Below, piece by piece: positions 54,187 to 63,156 of a stretch of 64,000 bases of DNA. Within the stretch, counting starts at the first letter, position 1; every line of letters begins with the position of its first letter. Both the position numbers and the translations under genes were made by a program. This stretch comes from an uncultured Lachnospiraceae bacterium (lineage in GTDB: Bacteria > Bacillota > Clostridia > Lachnospirales > Lachnospiraceae). The stretch covers positions 114,952-178,951 of the forward strand of contig URMK01000006.1 in assembly GCA_900548905.1 (NCBI GenBank). Reading direction: 5' to 3'. A model generated the notes under the pieces. The model worked only from the letters and a program-made list of their open reading frames with translations. It did no database searches and was not told the origin of the DNA.

Positions 54187-54951
54187 ATGTTTGCGAATGA
54201 AAGAAGAATCCAAATTACCGAAATGCTGAACCGGCGTTCCTCCGTCACGGTTACGGAGCTGACCGATACCTTTCAGGTATCCCTGGAAACCATCCGAAGG
54301 GATCTGGAATATCTGGAAAAACAGGGCGCTTTAAAACGGGTGCACGGCGGCGCTATCACCGTACATAAAATGCGCAGCTACACCAGTCTCTCCTCCCGGG
54401 TGTCCGAACACCGGGAAGAAAAAAGGAAGCTGGCGCTGGCTTCCCTCCCCTACATCCGGGAAGGGGACCGAATTGCCCTGGATACCGGTTCCACCTCCTT
54501 TGAGCTGGCCTCCCTGCTCTGTGAGCGGTATTCCAGGCTCACCATCGTTACCAATTCCCTGGAGGTATTCCAGATCCTGTCGGAAAAAGAGGAATTCCAG
54601 ACCATTCTGACCGGAGGGTTCTATATGCCCGGGGAAAAAACCTTTTACGGCCATCTTGCACTGGATATGATAAAGCAGCTGCATGTATCCAAATTCTTTC
54701 TGGCGCCCTCCGCCATTTCCCTGGATTTTGGCATCAGCGACCATATCCATGAAATGATAGCCGTACAAAGGGCCCTGATTGCTATTTCCGATCAGATTAT
54801 CGTCCAGGCGGACAGCTCCAAATTTGAGACCTGCGCGGCCCTGAACGTATGCGCCCTTAACCCCCGTTTCCTGTATCTCACGGACTCCGGCCTGCCGGAG
54901 AAAATAGCGGAAGTCTACAAAGAAGCAGGGCTGCAGATCGTCACATGCTGA
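54187..54951 (+). CDS. DeoR/GlpR-family transcriptional regulator
   Basis: 254 residues from the ATG at 54187; a TTG six bases upstream is closer to the GGAG site but less likely. The winged helix has the classic recognition sequence VSLETIRRDLEYLEKQG (~32-48) and KRVHGGA. The sensor domain has DRIALDTGSTSFELASLL (~95) and ADSSKFE (~210). It binds a phosphorylated sugar or polyol. It heads an operon with a phosphodiesterase and an OPA-like transporter. Direct repeats at 54146-54184 are its likely operator. Confidence 0.92.
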   Translation: MFANERRIQITEMLNRRSSVTVTELTDTFQVSLETIRRDLEYLEKQGALKRVHGGAITVHKMRSYTSLSSRVSEHREEKRKLALASLPYIREGDRIALDTGSTSFELASLLCERYSRLTIVTNSLEVFQILSEKEEFQTILTGGFYMPGEKTFYGHLALDMIKQLHVSKFFLAPSAISLDFGISDHIHEMIAVQRALIAISDQIIVQADSSKFETCAALNVCALNPRFLYLTDSGLPEKIAEVYKEAGLQIVTC

Positions 54952-54993
54952 TTTCTGTTATAAGTCCCGCGGAAGCGGGCAGAAAGGAAAAAC

Positions 54994-55770
54994 ATGAATA
55001 AAAAAGTGCTCCTCATCCTTGCAGACGGGTTACGTCCCGATGCCCTTGCCGCCTGCGGCCATCCTTACGGCATCCTCCTTCCTTCGCTTGGCAGTTCTTC
55101 CCTGGAAGCGGAAACCGTTTACCCTTCCGTAACGCTTCCCTGCCACATGTCCTTATTCCACAGTGTGGAGCCCGGCCGGCACGGCATCCTCACCAACACC
55201 TATGTGCCCCAGGTCCGTCCGGTGGACGGATTGTGTGAACAGCTGAGCGCCGCCGGAAAAACCTGTGCTTTTTTCTATAACTGGGAAGAGCTGCGGGATC
55301 TAAGCCGTCCCTCGTCTCTGGCCTACAGCTTTTTTGCCTCGGGCAGTGTTTATACCTATGAAAAGGCAAATGAAATGGTTACCGCCAATGCCCTTTCCTT
55401 TATAAGAGAGGAAAAGCCGGATTTTGCCTTTGTTTATCTCGGACTTACCGACAGTGCCGGGCATGAATACGGCTGGATGAGCGAAGAATACTTCAAGGCC
55501 TGCCGTCAGTCCCTGGATGAAATAAAACAGCTTGTGGAAACGTTTAAAGAAGAATATACCCTTATAATCACAGCCGATCACGGAGGGCATGACCGGTCAC
55601 ACGGCTCCCTGGAAGAAGCCGATATGCGCATTCCGCTCATCTGCATAGGGCCGGATTTCCAGCCGGAAACCCGCTTTGCGCAGGCGGGTATCTGTGATAT
55701 TGCTCCTACGGTAACCCGGCTGACCGGTGCTTTCCCCGCAAAGGAATGGGAGGGAAAAAGTCTGCTATGA
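54994..55770 (+). CDS. Alkaline-phosphatase-superfamily phosphodiesterase
   Basis: 258 residues, nucleotide pyrophosphatase/phosphodiesterase type. Motifs seen are LLILADGLRPDAL (metal Asp), YPSVTLPCHMSLFHS (Thr nucleophile at about residue 47), LGLTDSAGHEYGW (metal Asp and His) and ITADHGGHDRSHG (metal Asp and His). No signal peptide is present, so it acts in the cytoplasm on imported phosphodiesters or phosphonates. AGAAAGGA precedes the ATG. Its stop overlaps the transporter start as ATGA. Confidence 0.88.
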   Translation: MNKKVLLILADGLRPDALAACGHPYGILLPSLGSSSLEAETVYPSVTLPCHMSLFHSVEPGRHGILTNTYVPQVRPVDGLCEQLSAAGKTCAFFYNWEELRDLSRPSSLAYSFFASGSVYTYEKANEMVTANALSFIREEKPDFAFVYLGLTDSAGHEYGWMSEEYFKACRQSLDEIKQLVETFKEEYTLIITADHGGHDRSHGSLEEADMRIPLICIGPDFQPETRFAQAGICDIAPTVTRLTGAFPAKEWEGKSLL

Positions 55771-57002
55771 TCAATCGGCTGACTTCCGGGCGCAAGATCC
55801 GCTTTTTATGCTTTCTATGCTGCCTGGTTTATTTTGTAAGCTATCTCACACGTTTAAATTATGCCGCCTGCCTTGCGGAGATCCAGCGTTCCCTTGGTAT
55901 CAGCAAGAGTCTGGCAGGACTGCCGGTTACGGGATGTTTTATCACCTACGGGATCGGCCAGCTTCTCTGCGGTTTTCTGGGAGACAGGTTCCATCCCCGG
56001 AATATGATTTTCACCGGACTGGCGTCCACTTCCGTCTGCAATCTCCTGGCCGCCCTTTTTCCCCGGATAGAAATCATCATTCCGCTCTGGTGTCTAAACG
56101 GCTTTTTCCAATCCATGCTCTGGCCGCCTCTTGTACGGGTAATGGCGGAAGCACTGGATGAAAACAATTATAAAAAATGCTGTGTCCAGGTGTCCGTTGC
56201 CGCTTCCGCGGGGATGATCGCCGTATATGTCCTTGCGCCTGTCTGTATTCTTGTTTCCGGCTGGCGCCTGGCCTTCCTTATCCCTGCTGTTTCCGGCCTT
56301 GGCACGGCTTTTTTCTGGTTTGTGAGCTTTACCAGGCTTGCGTACGGCGAAACCAATACCATCTGTGCCCTGAACGTGGAAATGAGCGGGGACAGCACGG
56401 TAAAGCTTCCCGCCCTCTTTCTGCAGGCATCTCTGATACCCATTCTGCTTTCCATTATCCTTCACGGAATATTGCGGGATGGAATCACTACCTGGATGCC
56501 GGCTTATATAACCGAAACCTTCGGACTCAGTACCTCCCTTTCCATCCTTACGACCGCAGTCCTTCCGGTTTTCAGTATTTTCAGTATAACCATCGCCTCC
56601 TGGCTTTTACAGAAGCTGCACAATGAACTGTTTACCGCGGGAATCCTCTTCGGGGCGGGAACGCTTTCCTCTCTCCTTCTGCTGCCTTTTTACAGCTCTG
56701 TGCCGGTATTCAGCATTGCCATGATGACCCTTATTACCGGCTGCATGTACGGCATCAACCTGCTTCTCATCAGCCGGGTTCCACGCCATTTTGCCCGTTT
56801 CGGCCGGGTTGCCACCATCTCGGGTATCCTGAATGCCTCCACTTATATAGGAAGCTCCCTCTCCACCTATGCGTTTGGCGCCGTTTCCGAACACTTCGGC
56901 TGGTTTTCCACCATTTTCATCTGGGTGCTGGTGGCCCTGGGCGGAACCCTCCTGTGTTTCTTTTCCTTCCGGAAGTGGGGGCGTTTTTCCAATCCGGTTT
57001 GA
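55767..57002 (+). CDS. MFS transporter, organophosphate antiporter-like
   Basis: 411 residues from the ATG at 55767, which overlaps the phosphodiesterase stop. About 12 membrane helices are visible. The N-terminal region LTRLNYAACLAEIQRSLGIS with GIGQLLCGFLGDRFHPRN resembles the GlpT/UhpT organophosphate:phosphate antiporter group. Together with the phosphodiesterase and DeoR genes it suggests import of a phospho-ester (for example a glycerophospho compound) and intracellular cleavage. The substrate is inferred. Confidence 0.85.
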   Translation: MINRLTSGRKIRFLCFLCCLVYFVSYLTRLNYAACLAEIQRSLGISKSLAGLPVTGCFITYGIGQLLCGFLGDRFHPRNMIFTGLASTSVCNLLAALFPRIEIIIPLWCLNGFFQSMLWPPLVRVMAEALDENNYKKCCVQVSVAASAGMIAVYVLAPVCILVSGWRLAFLIPAVSGLGTAFFWFVSFTRLAYGETNTICALNVEMSGDSTVKLPALFLQASLIPILLSIILHGILRDGITTWMPAYITETFGLSTSLSILTTAVLPVFSIFSITIASWLLQKLHNELFTAGILFGAGTLSSLLLLPFYSSVPVFSIAMMTLITGCMYGINLLLISRVPRHFARFGRVATISGILNASTYIGSSLSTYAFGAVSEHFGWFSTIFIWVLVALGGTLLCFFSFRKWGRFSNPV

Positions 57003-57046
57003 TTATACGCTAAGCACGGATAAAATGGATACAATTGGGACAATAT

Positions 57047-57085
57047 ATTTACAATAACAATAATTTTGTTGTTGTTATTGTAAAT
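57047..57085. repeat. AT-rich inverted repeat before the RloAB pair
   Basis: ATTTACAATAACAA (57047-57060) and its exact complement (57072-57085) flank an 11-base spacer. It lies 45 bases after the transporter stop and 45 before the RloA-like gene. It could be a terminator without a T-run, an operator, or the edge of inserted DNA. Confidence 0.6.
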
Positions 57086-57129
57086 ACCAGGATAAAATGA
57101 TATATTTAATAAATTAGGAGGTGAAAATA

Positions 57130-58473
57130 ATGTTACTGAATTTTAAATTTAATAATTTTCGTTCTTTTAGGGATCAAACAATATTTACAATGATTCCCAG
57201 CTCAAAAAAAACGCATAATGACTATATTGCCAGAGAAATCAAGAATGAGTCCGTCCGGGCATTACCTGTTGCTGTAATTTATGGTGCTAATGCGAGCGGA
57301 AAATCCAATATTATACTTGCAATGTATCTTTTAAAAAAAATTGTCATGCTTGGATCCCTAGATACCCGCGAAATTAAACCTTTTCTGCATATTTTATCTT
57401 TTATTCATGATGACAGTTATTATAAGCCTACAGAATTTGAAATTACTTTTTCTCAAGGGCAAAGTGTTTATAGATATGGATTATCTGTCTTATCAGATTT
57501 AGACAATCCAAGTATTACAAGCGAATATTTATTTGTAGATAATGAACACATCTTTACAAGAGATAATATAAATGGAACTCAAATGCCAATTCATACCTTA
57601 ATAAAAAATGGACGTATTGAAAATAGTAACGATAATTTTTATAAGCTTGCATTGGAAAAAATAAATAAATCGTTGGATGCACAACAGTTATTTTTGTTTG
57701 CAGGTATCCGAAATTTATTTGGCAATGACCTTTTTCTAGATATACAAGATTGGTTTCAAAAATTTAACGTAATCATGGACGCATCAGATATGGCTTTTAA
57801 ACAAAAGGACTTAAGGTATATAGATAGAAAAAAAACTATTGGTAGCAATATCTCCGACAGAAAATTTTATGAAAGTGATTCAATACGGGAAATCATTAAT
57901 TTTGCTGAGTTTGGCAACCAACAAATCCAGTTTATTTCAGATGCAGAAAATGATGATTTGTCTATGATTTCATATTATAAAATACCCTCCAAAAACGAGA
58001 AAACTTCTCCAATAGGAATGTTAATTAGTTCTGAACTAATGGAATCAAAAGGAACTATTCAATTAATAAAGCTTGTCCAGCCTTTTATCGATGCACTTAA
58101 AACAGGTGGAACTGTTGTTCTCGACGAAATGGATGCTTCTTTACATTTCGAAATTGTAGTATCTTTAATCAGGATCTTTAATAATCATGACATAAACCCA
58201 AAAGGGGCCCAGCTTATATTTAATACGCATAATCCTATTTACTTAGATGGGACTTTACTCAGACACGATCAAATTATAATGGTAGAAAAAAATAGACAGA
58301 ATTTGGTAAGTGAATTATTTGCTTTATCTGATTATTGTCTACGTCCGGAAGAACGGATACTCAAAAATTATTTGAATGGCAAATATGGCGCTTTACCACA
58401 TATGGATTTGGAAATTGCATTTAAGCATATTCTTGAGAAGGAGGTCAATGCTGATGGAGAGGCCTCAGAATAA
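57130..58473 (+). CDS. RloA/AbiLi-like AAA ATPase of defence pair
   Basis: 447 residues from the ATG at 57130 (AGGAGG eight bases upstream; a GTG at 57121 overlaps that site). An N-terminal FKFNNFRSFRDQT strand-loop and Walker A YGANASGKSN (~57-66) mark the SMC-like/OLD AAA_21 group. Late motifs are VVLDEMDASLH (Walker B) and IFNTHNP (switch His). It overlaps the RloB-like gene by 20 bases. AbiL and RloAB pairs of this design act in abortive phage defence, with the ATPase as sensor or regulator. Codon use is strongly AT-rich compared with neighbours, which suggests horizontal transfer. Confidence 0.87.
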   Translation: MLLNFKFNNFRSFRDQTIFTMIPSSKKTHNDYIAREIKNESVRALPVAVIYGANASGKSNIILAMYLLKKIVMLGSLDTREIKPFLHILSFIHDDSYYKPTEFEITFSQGQSVYRYGLSVLSDLDNPSITSEYLFVDNEHIFTRDNINGTQMPIHTLIKNGRIENSNDNFYKLALEKINKSLDAQQLFLFAGIRNLFGNDLFLDIQDWFQKFNVIMDASDMAFKQKDLRYIDRKKTIGSNISDRKFYESDSIREIINFAEFGNQQIQFISDAENDDLSMISYYKIPSKNEKTSPIGMLISSELMESKGTIQLIKLVQPFIDALKTGGTVVLDEMDASLHFEIVVSLIRIFNNHDINPKGAQLIFNTHNPIYLDGTLLRHDQIIMVEKNRQNLVSELFALSDYCLRPEERILKNYLNGKYGALPHMDLEIAFKHILEKEVNADGEASE

Positions 58474-59104
58474 ATTAAGAAGGGCGCAACTGCTGTATAT
58501 TGTAGGATGTGAAGGAAAAAACCAAGAAACGTTATACTTTGACAGAATCCAGGAATTAATAAACTCTGATGAAAAAAGAACATTCAATATATTATTTGAT
58601 TATGCCGAACCATATGGCGGAAACCCCAGATGTGTTGTGGAAAGAACCGTTTTAAAATCCATTGGAAAGACAAATAAATTGTCCGTTTTTGATTACGATG
58701 GGAAAAAGAAACAATATAAAGAAGCAATTGATATGGCATACGATAATAAAATTGAATTGGGTAACACTAACTATTGTTTTGATTTATGGTTAATTCTGCA
58801 TAAATCAGACTATTTTGGTTCGGTTATACACCAAGACGATTACGCAGAATATTTAAGAACTGTATATGGTTTAGGAAAGAATAAAGATATAAAGAAACGT
58901 GAAAATGTAGAATCTATTATGGCGCAGATTACTATAGAAGATATTAAGAACGCAATAAGAAGAGCAGAAATAATAGATGAAAATAACAAGAAAAGAACGC
59001 CCCACAGTACTCCCAAGAATCATATTTTATATTATGATAATCCAGATACACAAATACATAAAGCAATTAAAAATATCCTCCATAAGACAGGAGTATTAAT
59101 TTAA
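58454..59104 (+). CDS. RloB-family protein, partner of RloA-like ATPase
   Basis: 216 residues from the ATG at 58454 (AAGGAGG nine bases upstream; ATG 58448 is too close). The RloB signature is clear: LLYIVGCEGKNQETLYFDRI with the Toprim-like Glu, then VFDYDGKKKQ and NTNYCFDLWLILHK. RloB is thought to be the nuclease-like effector of AbiL/RloAB systems. It overlaps the ATPase gene and shares its AT-rich composition. A terminator follows at 59115. Confidence 0.87.
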   Translation: MERPQNKLRRAQLLYIVGCEGKNQETLYFDRIQELINSDEKRTFNILFDYAEPYGGNPRCVVERTVLKSIGKTNKLSVFDYDGKKKQYKEAIDMAYDNKIELGNTNYCFDLWLILHKSDYFGSVIHQDDYAEYLRTVYGLGKNKDIKKRENVESIMAQITIEDIKNAIRRAEIIDENNKKRTPHSTPKNHILYYDNPDTQIHKAIKNILHKTGVLI

Positions 59105-59114
59105 TATTTTCATG

Positions 59115-59142
59115 AAGAAAGCGAACGAAATACCGCTTTCTT
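59115..59142 (+). terminator. Terminator of the RloAB pair
   Basis: AAGAAAGCG and CGCTTTCTT form a nine-base stem with a 10-base loop, followed by T-rich sequence. It lies 10 bases after the RloB-like stop. Confidence 0.75.
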
Positions 59143-59197
59143 TAGTATTTTAATATCTGCAAAATTCAAGAACATATGAAATACTAGGAGAACCGGC

Positions 59198-60754
59198 ATG
59201 AGCATTTTAAATGTTGAACATCTTTCCCATGGTTTTGGGGATCGGGCTATTTTTCATGATGTATCCTTCCGACTGCTCAAAGGAGAGCATATCGGCCTCA
59301 TAGGCGCTAATGGAGAAGGAAAATCCACTTTTATGAACATTATTACAGGGAAGCTTCAGCCCGATGAAGGCAAAGTGGAATGGGCTAAAAACGTACGTGT
59401 AGGCTACCTGGATCAGCATACGATACTGGAAAAAGGAACTAGCATACGGGAAACACTGGCTTCCGCCTTTTCCTTCCTTTTTGATATGGAAGCCCAGATG
59501 AATGCTATCTGTGATAAAATGGGGGACGCATCCCCGGAAGAGCTGGAAGGGTATATGGAGGATCTGGGAACCATTCAGGATATGCTCACCATGCACGATT
59601 TTTATATGATTGATTCCAAGGTGGAAGAGGTGGGCCGCGCCCTGGGACTGTCCGACATCGGCCTGGACAGGGACGTTTCCGATCTGAGCGGCGGGCAGCG
59701 AACCAAAGTCCTTCTAGGCAAGCTGCTTCTGGAAAAACCCGATATCCTGCTTCTGGACGAGCCCACCAATTACCTGGATGCGGAGCATATAGAGTGGCTG
59801 AAACGATATCTGAATGAGTATGAAAATGCTTTTATTCTCATCTCCCACGATATCCCTTTCCTGAACAGCGTAATCAATCTGATTTACCATATGGACAACC
59901 AGGCTCTGACCCGTTACGTGGGGGACTATGACAAATTCCAGGAAGTCTACGCCATGAGAAAGAACCAGCTGGAGGCCGCTTATAACAAGCAGCAGAAGGA
60001 AATCGCCGATTTGAAGGATTTTGTGGCCCGCAACAAAGCCCGTGTTGCCACCCGGAATATGGCTATGTCCCGTCAGAAAAAGCTGGACAAAATGGATGTG
60101 ATTGAACTGGCGGGTGAAAAACCCAAACCGGAATTTAACTTTAAAGAAGCCCGTACTCCGGGCCGTTATATTTTTACTGCCAGGGATCTGATTATCGGCT
60201 ACGACGAGCCGCTCTCCTCCCCGCTGAACCTGTCCATGGAACGAGGACAGAAAATTGCCCTTATCGGCGCCAACGGAATCGGTAAGACCACCCTTCTGAA
60301 AAGCATACTGGGCCTGATCCCTCCCCTTTCCGGCAGCGTAGAGCAGGGGGACTACCTGAGCATCGGCTATTTTGAACAGGAAATGCCTCCCGATATCAGC
60401 ACCAGCTGCATAGAAGAAATCTGGCAGGAATTTCCCGGCTTTACCCAATATGAGGTGCGATCCGCCCTGGCAAAATGCGGCCTGACCACCAAGCATATCG
60501 AGAGCATGGTCAAGGTATTAAGCGGCGGCGAACAGGCAAAGGTACGTCTGTGCAAACTCATCAACAAGGAGACCAATATCCTGCTTCTGGATGAACCTAC
60601 CAACCATCTGGATGTGGATGCCAAGACGGAGCTGAAACGTTCCCTGCAGGCCTATAAAGGCAGCATCCTGATGGTATGCCATGAGCCGGAATTCTATGAT
60701 GGCCTGGCTACCGATGTATGGGACTGCACCAGGTGGACTACCCGGGTATTCTGA
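59198..60754 (+). CDS. ABC-F family ATPase, YbiT/YkpA-like
   Basis: 518 residues with two ABC domains: GANGEGKST and LSGGQRTK in the first, GANGIGKTT and LSGGEQAK in the second, each with DEPTNYLD or DEPTNHLD. The linker at ~245-310 is rich in Lys and Arg. Intact Walker B glutamates suggest an active translation-factor ATPase of housekeeping type rather than the resistance-type protein at 28236. AGGAG precedes the ATG. It is the first metabolic gene after the AT-rich RloAB pair. Confidence 0.92.
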   Translation: MSILNVEHLSHGFGDRAIFHDVSFRLLKGEHIGLIGANGEGKSTFMNIITGKLQPDEGKVEWAKNVRVGYLDQHTILEKGTSIRETLASAFSFLFDMEAQMNAICDKMGDASPEELEGYMEDLGTIQDMLTMHDFYMIDSKVEEVGRALGLSDIGLDRDVSDLSGGQRTKVLLGKLLLEKPDILLLDEPTNYLDAEHIEWLKRYLNEYENAFILISHDIPFLNSVINLIYHMDNQALTRYVGDYDKFQEVYAMRKNQLEAAYNKQQKEIADLKDFVARNKARVATRNMAMSRQKKLDKMDVIELAGEKPKPEFNFKEARTPGRYIFTARDLIIGYDEPLSSPLNLSMERGQKIALIGANGIGKTTLLKSILGLIPPLSGSVEQGDYLSIGYFEQEMPPDISTSCIEEIWQEFPGFTQYEVRSALAKCGLTTKHIESMVKVLSGGEQAKVRLCKLINKETNILLLDEPTNHLDVDAKTELKRSLQAYKGSILMVCHEPEFYDGLATDVWDCTRWTTRVF

Positions 60755-60778
60755 CAGCGCTTTGCCGCTCCGTCCGCC

Positions 60779-61477
60779 TTACCGGTACAGAAGCTCCCAC
60801 AAGGCCCCTGCGATCACAGGCTGCAGGGTCAGCATGAGCAACAGGACTATCCCGAAACAAAGCTCCATTTCCAAGCGGCAGACAGGGCTCTCGGCCCGGG
60901 ATGCCGCTTCTTTTCCTGACGGCTTGTCCCCTTCACAGAAAAAACCGTCCGTTCCCGGATTTTCTCCGGCCCCGAATTTCTCGCAGATTCCGGGCATTAT
61001 CCGAAAAACCCCCCTGAATAGCAGATATCCCACCCATGTTCCCAACGTATTCATAAGCAAATCATCGATATCCGTCGCCCGCAGGGAAAAAAGCTGCATC
61101 AGCTCGATAAAAAGGGAAAACAGAAACCCGATACTCACCGTTTTCTCCACCATACGCTCCCGTTTCCAAAGCAAAGGGACAAAAAAACCAAAAGGAACAA
61201 ACAGGATCATATTTTTCAGATACTGACTGAAGTTGGAAAAAATCTCAGCCATAGGAATGAGGTTAACATTCGCATCAAAGCGAAGCCGATATAACGCAGG
61301 TATTCCTGTCACTGTTACAATTCCCGCAAGCAAAAAGGCAAACAGACACACCCCTGCCGTATGCCAGGGCTTCTTTTCCCCTTTCTTTTGCATTTTCCCT
61401 TCCAGCCACAAAAGGACCGGAACCGAAAGCACCAGCCCGGAGCCGGCCCCTATTCCTACATCCATGAGAAATAACAT
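60779..61477 (-). CDS. VanZ-like membrane protein
   Basis: 232 residues with five or six membrane helices. The VanZ-like core reads NLIPMAEIFSNFSQYLKNMI, FVPFGFFVPLLW and IELMQLFSLRATDIDDLLMN, with the conserved Asp pair DIDD. Family members affect resistance to teicoplanin and other lipophilic compounds; most have no proven role. GGGAGG precedes the ATG. It is convergent with the ABC-F gene. Confidence 0.88.
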   Translation of the reverse strand: MLFLMDVGIGAGSGLVLSVPVLLWLEGKMQKKGEKKPWHTAGVCLFAFLLAGIVTVTGIPALYRLRFDANVNLIPMAEIFSNFSQYLKNMILFVPFGFFVPLLWKRERMVEKTVSIGFLFSLFIELMQLFSLRATDIDDLLMNTLGTWVGYLLFRGVFRIMPGICEKFGAGENPGTDGFFCEGDKPSGKEAASRAESPVCRLEMELCFGIVLLLMLTLQPVIAGALWELLYR

Positions 61478-61657
61478 AATCCTATCCTCCCAATCTTAAA
61501 CCTGTCCTGTTATTTTTATCATACCCCAGAAAAAAGAAAACTTTATTTAGTTCCCATTAAGATTCTTTAAAGATATGTATAAGAGTGTTTTCAATCATGT
61601 ACTTTTTTTTCGATTTATGATAGGATGAAGGGGCAGTTTCCCACAGTTAACTGCATA

Positions 61658-61808
61658 ACTCAAACTCCGCAGGTGCCAAATAGCCCTCCGCCCGCTGTCT
61701 GTGCGGCGCTCCCTGGACTGAAAGATACCTGCGAAAATTCCTTTTCAGTCCAGGGAGCGCCGCACAGACAGCGGGCGGAGGGCCATTTGGCACCTGCGGA
61801 GTTTGAGT
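61658..61808. repeat. Long near-perfect palindrome, family A, complete copy
   Basis: Arms of 66 bases (61658-61723 and 61743-61808) are complementary at 65 positions and enclose a 19-base loop. The ends begin ACTCAAACTCCGCAGGTGCC and its complement. It sits 52 bases upstream of the RelA/SpoT-domain gene. Related ends occur at 24575-24604 and 27707-27733. It encodes no transposase and no T-run follows. In RNA it would form a very stable rod. Confidence 0.85.
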
Positions 61809-61859
61809 ACATAATACCTTTCGGAATACCCTGCCAAAAGAAACAAGAGGCAAACAGAA

Positions 61860-63104
61860 ATGGATCTGATTAATCAATTTATAGAAAACTACAAGAAAAA
61901 AATTAAATTTTATGAAACCGCCGGGCGGATCGCCGCCGATATGCTGGAGGATTCCCTGCGTTCCTCCGGTATCCGCGCTATGGTAACCTCCCGGGCCAAA
62001 AGTCCGGGAAGGCTGAAAATCAAAGTGACGCAGCGGAATGAAAAAAGAGAGACGCCTTATAAAAATATGAGCGAAATCTATGCGGATATCGCCGATCTTT
62101 CCGGTGTACGTGTCTCCCTCTATTTCCCCGGCGACCGGGCCAAGGCAGACAGGGTTATCAACAACCTTTTTGCTGTGGCGGAAACCAAAAAGTTTCCGGT
62201 CCAGTCCAAACAGCCTTCCTATAACAAACGCTTTTCCGGCTATTGGGCCACCCACTACCGCGCCGGCATGAAGGAAGAAATACTGGAAAAAAGCAAGCTG
62301 AAATATGCGCCGGTGCGCCTTGAAATACAAGTGGCATCGGTCCTGATGCACGCCTGGTCGGAGGTGGAGCATGATTTGGTGTATAAACCCCTCCAGGGCA
62401 CGCTTTCCGATGAAGAGCTTTCTATCCTGGATGAACTGAACGGACTTGTACTCAGCGGCGAAATCGCCCTGGAACGGCTGCAGGCCGCAGGAAATGAACG
62501 AATCCAGAGCAAAAATACCGCTTTCAACAACCAGTACGATCTGGCGGCATACTTGTATAACTATCTGAGCACACGCTACAAACGATTTGACATCGAACCA
62601 CGTATGGGGAACGTGGAGCTTTTGCTGCGGCTCATGGGCCGGCTGAAAATAGCCAACGTAAAAGAACTGGAGCCGATCCTGAAATCCACCAAACTGGTAA
62701 ACGACAAACGTACCATCACGGAGCAGCTCATTGACCAGATAATCTGCGGCAATGAAAAACGCTACCATCTCTACCGGGAGCTGCGTGTCTCCGGCGAAAA
62801 GCTGTCTAAGGATCAATATCAGGCCATGGAATACTTCTTAAAGCCCTGGATCAGCCTGGAAACCGTTCTGAGCAGGCTTACCTTGAAAAGCAATCCCAAG
62901 GCCAGAGGCACCTTCAATGTAAACAGCCTGAAGCGGATGAAAGCTCTTAACAAGGAAAACCTGGATAAGGTAGTGGCCCTCCGGAACGCACGCAACGGCC
63001 TGGTGCATGGCATCGAATATCCAACCACCGCCGCACTGATTAAAATGGGTGACGACGTGCGCGCCATTTTGTCCCAACTGTCCGATCCCCTGCCCAATAC
63101 ATAA
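61860..63104 (+). CDS. RelA/SpoT synthetase-domain protein
   Basis: 414 residues. The N-terminal ~190 residues form a (p)ppGpp synthetase-type domain: TSRAKSPGRLKIK (~43-55), DLSGVRVSLYFPGD, the G-loop GYWATHY and EIQVASVLMHAWSEVEHDL. The key Lys, Asp, Tyr and Glu residues are present; a Trp follows the G-loop Tyr. No HD hydrolase, TGS or ACT domain is present. The C-terminal ~220 residues are helical and unassigned. It may make alarmones or, like toxSAS enzymes, pyrophosphorylate tRNA. AGAGG precedes the ATG. The long palindrome in its leader is unusual. Confidence 0.85.
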   Translation: MDLINQFIENYKKKIKFYETAGRIAADMLEDSLRSSGIRAMVTSRAKSPGRLKIKVTQRNEKRETPYKNMSEIYADIADLSGVRVSLYFPGDRAKADRVINNLFAVAETKKFPVQSKQPSYNKRFSGYWATHYRAGMKEEILEKSKLKYAPVRLEIQVASVLMHAWSEVEHDLVYKPLQGTLSDEELSILDELNGLVLSGEIALERLQAAGNERIQSKNTAFNNQYDLAAYLYNYLSTRYKRFDIEPRMGNVELLLRLMGRLKIANVKELEPILKSTKLVNDKRTITEQLIDQIICGNEKRYHLYRELRVSGEKLSKDQYQAMEYFLKPWISLETVLSRLTLKSNPKARGTFNVNSLKRMKALNKENLDKVVALRNARNGLVHGIEYPTTAALIKMGDDVRAILSQLSDPLPNT

Positions 63105-63109
63105 ACTGT

Positions 63110-63156
63110 ATGCAGCGGTTTGGCCGCCCGCCGGGCAGGCAGCCAAACCGCTGCAT
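63110..63156. terminator. Bidirectional terminator between RelA-like gene and nth
   Basis: A perfect 15-bp stem (63110-63124 with 63142-63156), ATGCAGCGGTTTGGC and its complement, holds an inner GCCC/GGGC hairpin. The right edge overlaps the nth stop codon. Confidence 0.8.

Noticed and set aside
61658..61808. Palindrome A as an insertion sequence or CRISPR repeat
   Set aside because: There is no transposase frame, no evident target duplication, and only one palindromic unit rather than spaced direct repeats.
61647..62816. 389-codon minus-strand frame spanning the palindrome and RelA/SpoT gene
   Set aside because: It is antisense to a conserved enzyme and its tail simply translates the palindrome arms.
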